Shown here piece after piece: positions 5,956-7,310 of a stretch of 7,310 nt of DNA. The notes under the pieces were generated by a model. That model did not search any database and was not told the origin of the DNA. It saw nothing but the letters and a program-made list of their open reading frames with translations. The stretch is taken from the NCBI GenBank assembly GCA_905203195.1, contig CAJKVD010000035.1, positions 1 through 7,310 of the forward strand. Reading direction: 5' to 3'. Source of the stretch: an uncultured Clostridium sp. GTDB lineage: Bacteria > Bacillota > Clostridia > TANB77 > CAG-508. How positions within the stretch are numbered: position 1 is the first letter of the stretch; each line of letters starts with the position of its first letter. The position numbers were made by a program, and so were the translations under genes.

Positions 5956-6393
5956 TTAACTGACATTTCCTATTCCTTTTGTTTCTTTTAGCATTATTAT
6001 TATGCAAATAACTGCTAATATTGAGCTGCCAATTATTTGCGGTATTTCTACAGTTTCTGATAAATACCCTCCAAATCCTGCTATCATTATATAAAATGTT
6101 ATTAAAATGAATATATTTATTATTGCATTTATTATTTCCAAAACTTTTTCGTTTTTTAAATTCTTAGGTATTATACTTACTAAAAATTCTTTATATGTTG
6201 TTACATTGTTTTTCTTTATTATTGTTATTGTTTTATATATTATTATTCCCAATATTATGCTTGAGATTATAATACCATATATTCCTCTTATTCCATAAGA
6301 AAAGAAAAACAAATAAATTTCTTGACCTGATGCAAATCCTGCTCCTATCAATGCTCCTATTATAACTAATGCTATTTTTATATAACTTCTCAT
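5956..6393 (-). CDS. YkvI-family membrane transporter, N-terminal part ending at a premature TAA
   Basis: The YkvI family belongs to the APC/LeuT-fold transporter superfamily; its substrate is unknown. The first helix carries the telling motif GALIGAGFASGQE (13-25), where LeuT-fold proteins unwind to bind substrate. Further helices lie at about 37-57, 84-108 (then AGFGGYL, 105-111) and 115-137. Translation stops at codon 146 (TAA at 5958-5956), but the same frame continues at once with LIVPILIIFIAIIG and runs to 5356, for 345 codons in all, the normal size of the family. One base change, for example TTA to TAA, would explain the break. The ATG at 6393 is directly preceded by six T residues that are the tail of a terminator. 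The only Shine-Dalgarno candidate, GGGG, lies inside that hairpin's stem. The start fits the family's usual N-terminus, so expression appears constrained. Confidence 0.8.
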   Translation of the reverse strand: MRSYIKIALVIIGALIGAGFASGQEIYLFFFSYGIRGIYGIIISSIILGIIIYKTITIIKKNNVTTYKEFLVSIIPKNLKNEKVLEIINAIINIFILITFYIMIAGFGGYLSETVEIPQIIGSSILAVICIIIMLKETKGIGNVS

Positions 6394-6430
6394 AAAAAAG
6401 ACCCCATTTAATTATATGAGGTCTTTTTTA
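6393..6430 (-). terminator. Intrinsic terminator of the GldG-like gene, overlapping the ykvI start
   Basis: On the minus strand, 6430-6420 pairs with 6403-6393 in an 11-bp stem (AAAAAAGACC against GGTCTTTTTT plus one end pair). After a C-A mismatch, three more pairs follow and an 8-base loop closes it (6415-6408). The 3' arm ends in TTTTTT, which is immediately followed by the ykvI ATG. It begins 7 bases after the TAG of the GldG-like gene. The hairpin core GACCTCAT/ATGGGGTC with a T6 tail is a standard Rho-independent terminator. Because the GGGG that could serve as the ykvI ribosome binding site is in the stem, the element may also limit ykvI translation in read-through transcripts. Confidence 0.8.
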
Positions 6431-6437
6431 TTAAATT

Positions 6438-7310
6438 CTATTTTTTTCTTCTTCTTATTTGCCAAACTATGATTCCTGCTACTATTATTAATACTGGTAT
6501 TGCAAATATTATTGTTAATATTATTCTGTTTTCTGTTTCTGTTGCTGTATATGTTACTGTTCCTGTGCTTTTTCTTGCAGTTATGTCATCTTCTCTATCT
6601 ACTAAATATGATATTGAATTTAATGCTAAATCTTTATTTTGTCTATATTGTATAACTGGAGTCTGTGTGCTTGATGTTAACGGCATGTCTGATATGAAAT
6701 AATTTTCTCCATATATTATTAATTTTGATGTTTTTGCTTTTTCTCCTGTTTCTTCATTTGCTTCTGTTATTGTTTTTGTCATCATTTCTCCTACTGTATA
6801 TGATCCTACTTCATCGTCATCTTCTGCTTCATCCTGACTGTTTGTGAAGTTTGTTCTAAAATAGCTCTTTTCACTTGTTTTTAATAATTCTGTTTTTTCT
6901 ACATTTAATTCTGTTAATTTATCTGAATCCATTGTATTTATCTTTGTTGCATCTATAAATATTACACCTTCTGCATTTACTAATTTCTTAGTAACATCTG
7001 TACTTTGAATGTTTGGTAATATTAAATCTGGTTGATTTGATAGCATTCTATTTGAATCCGCTTCTCTAATTATTCCTAAACTAAATGGATTTATTCCATA
7101 CATTGCTAATATTTTGTTTACATTTGGTGTTTCTATATTTTGTGCTGTTGCTGCTTGGAACCATAATATATTTTTACCTGAATTTATATAATCTATTATT
7201 GCATTTGTTGCTATTTCATCAAAATCTTTTGATGGCATTGTTATTACTAATGTATCACAATCATCTGGTATTTTTCCTGTTGTTAATACATCAACTGTTT
7301 CTACATCATA
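6438..7310 (-). CDS. GldG-like ABC-transporter auxiliary protein, C-terminal part (5' end outside window)
   Basis: The frame is open from the window edge at 7310 to TAG at 6440-6438, giving 290 residues; the ATG at 7238 is internal, since conserved-looking sequence (YDVETVDVLTTGKIPDDCDTLV) precedes it in frame. That segment, followed by TMPSKDFDEIATNAIIDYINSGKNILWF, matches the GldG/ABC-auxiliary pattern: a strand, 'IPDDCDTLVI', then a helix ending in a Gly before a hydrophobic strand, as in a Rossmann-like substrate-binding fold. Further along, SKLIIYGENYFISDMPL (about 200-216) matches the family's 'GDSxFxSN'-type site. An acidic insert (QDEAEDDDE, near 160-168) is unusual in composition. 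The C-terminus has a transmembrane helix (about 262-283) and a basic RRRKK tail. These proteins usually work with an ABC permease and ATPase encoded upstream; the substrate is unknown. It ends at the terminator at 6393-6430. Confidence 0.8.
   Translation of the reverse strand, partial: YDVETVDVLTTGKIPDDCDTLVITMPSKDFDEIATNAIIDYINSGKNILWFQAATAQNIETPNVNKILAMYGINPFSLGIIREADSNRMLSNQPDLILPNIQSTDVTKKLVNAEGVIFIDATKINTMDSDKLTELNVEKTELLKTSEKSYFRTNFTNSQDEAEDDDEVGSYTVGEMMTKTITEANEETGEKAKTSKLIIYGENYFISDMPLTSSTQTPVIQYRQNKDLALNSISYLVDREDDITARKSTGTVTYTATETENRIILTIIFAIPVLIIVAGIIVWQIRRRKK

Noticed and set aside
5816..6007. Asn-rich minus-strand frame across the YkvI break, as a possible alternative path or small gene
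   Set aside because: It is an out-of-frame reading of the YkvI coding sequence. The original frame stays meaningful on both sides of the TAA, so no frameshift is needed.
4418..6298. Several plus-strand frames of 60-110 codons opposite the DUF5711, YkvI and GldG genes
   Set aside because: They consist of low-complexity Phe/Leu/Ile/Tyr sequence antisense to recognised genes, with no start signals.

Overview
The window is very AT-rich (by eye about a quarter to 30% G+C) and has strong AGGAGG-type ribosome binding sites, GTG/TTG starts beside ATG, sigma-A-like promoters with 17-bp spacers, and TGA used as a stop with TGG for Trp. With the gene content (DacF-type carboxypeptidase, LytR-CpsA-Psr protein, CvpA, DUF5711-like protein, YkvI, GldG-like ABC auxiliary protein) this points to a low-GC Gram-positive, most likely a member of the Clostridia. 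The species cannot be named from the sequence.

Layout, left to right. (1) 1-161 (-): start of an unidentified membrane-anchored protein cut by the window edge. (2) 162-317: divergent intergenic region with three copies of an 11-mer and the dacF promoter. (3) 318-1562 (+): penicillin-binding D-Ala-D-Ala carboxypeptidase. (4) 1586-1615: bidirectional terminator. (5) 3069-1626 (-): an LCP cell-wall ligase gene whose C-terminal LytR_C domain is put out of frame by a one-base shift near 2021. (6) 3098-3199: divergent promoters for the LCP gene and for a small 72-aa orphan gene at 3255-3473 (+). (7) 3481-3510: strong hairpin between convergent genes. (8) 5268-3514 (-): operon of a membrane-anchored DUF5711-like protein and a CvpA-family protein, with its own promoter. 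(9) 6393-5356 (-): a YkvI-family transporter gene interrupted by one in-frame TAA at codon 146. (10) 6393-6430: an intrinsic terminator that overlaps the ykvI translation start. (11) 7310-6438 (-): 3' part of a GldG-like ABC-transporter auxiliary protein.

How the genes relate: DacF trims peptidoglycan stem peptides and LCP proteins attach polymers to peptidoglycan, so the left half is cell-envelope maintenance. CvpA and DUF5711 are membrane proteins of poorly known role, and the right half is membrane transport. Nothing here forms a defence, mobile-element or biosynthetic system, and I see no RNA genes, CRISPR or insertion sequences. The most notable points are two single-lesion gene disruptions within 4 kb, the terminator/start overlap at ykvI, and a small orphan gene with its own promoter and hairpin. 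No stretch over 300 bases lacks a gene.
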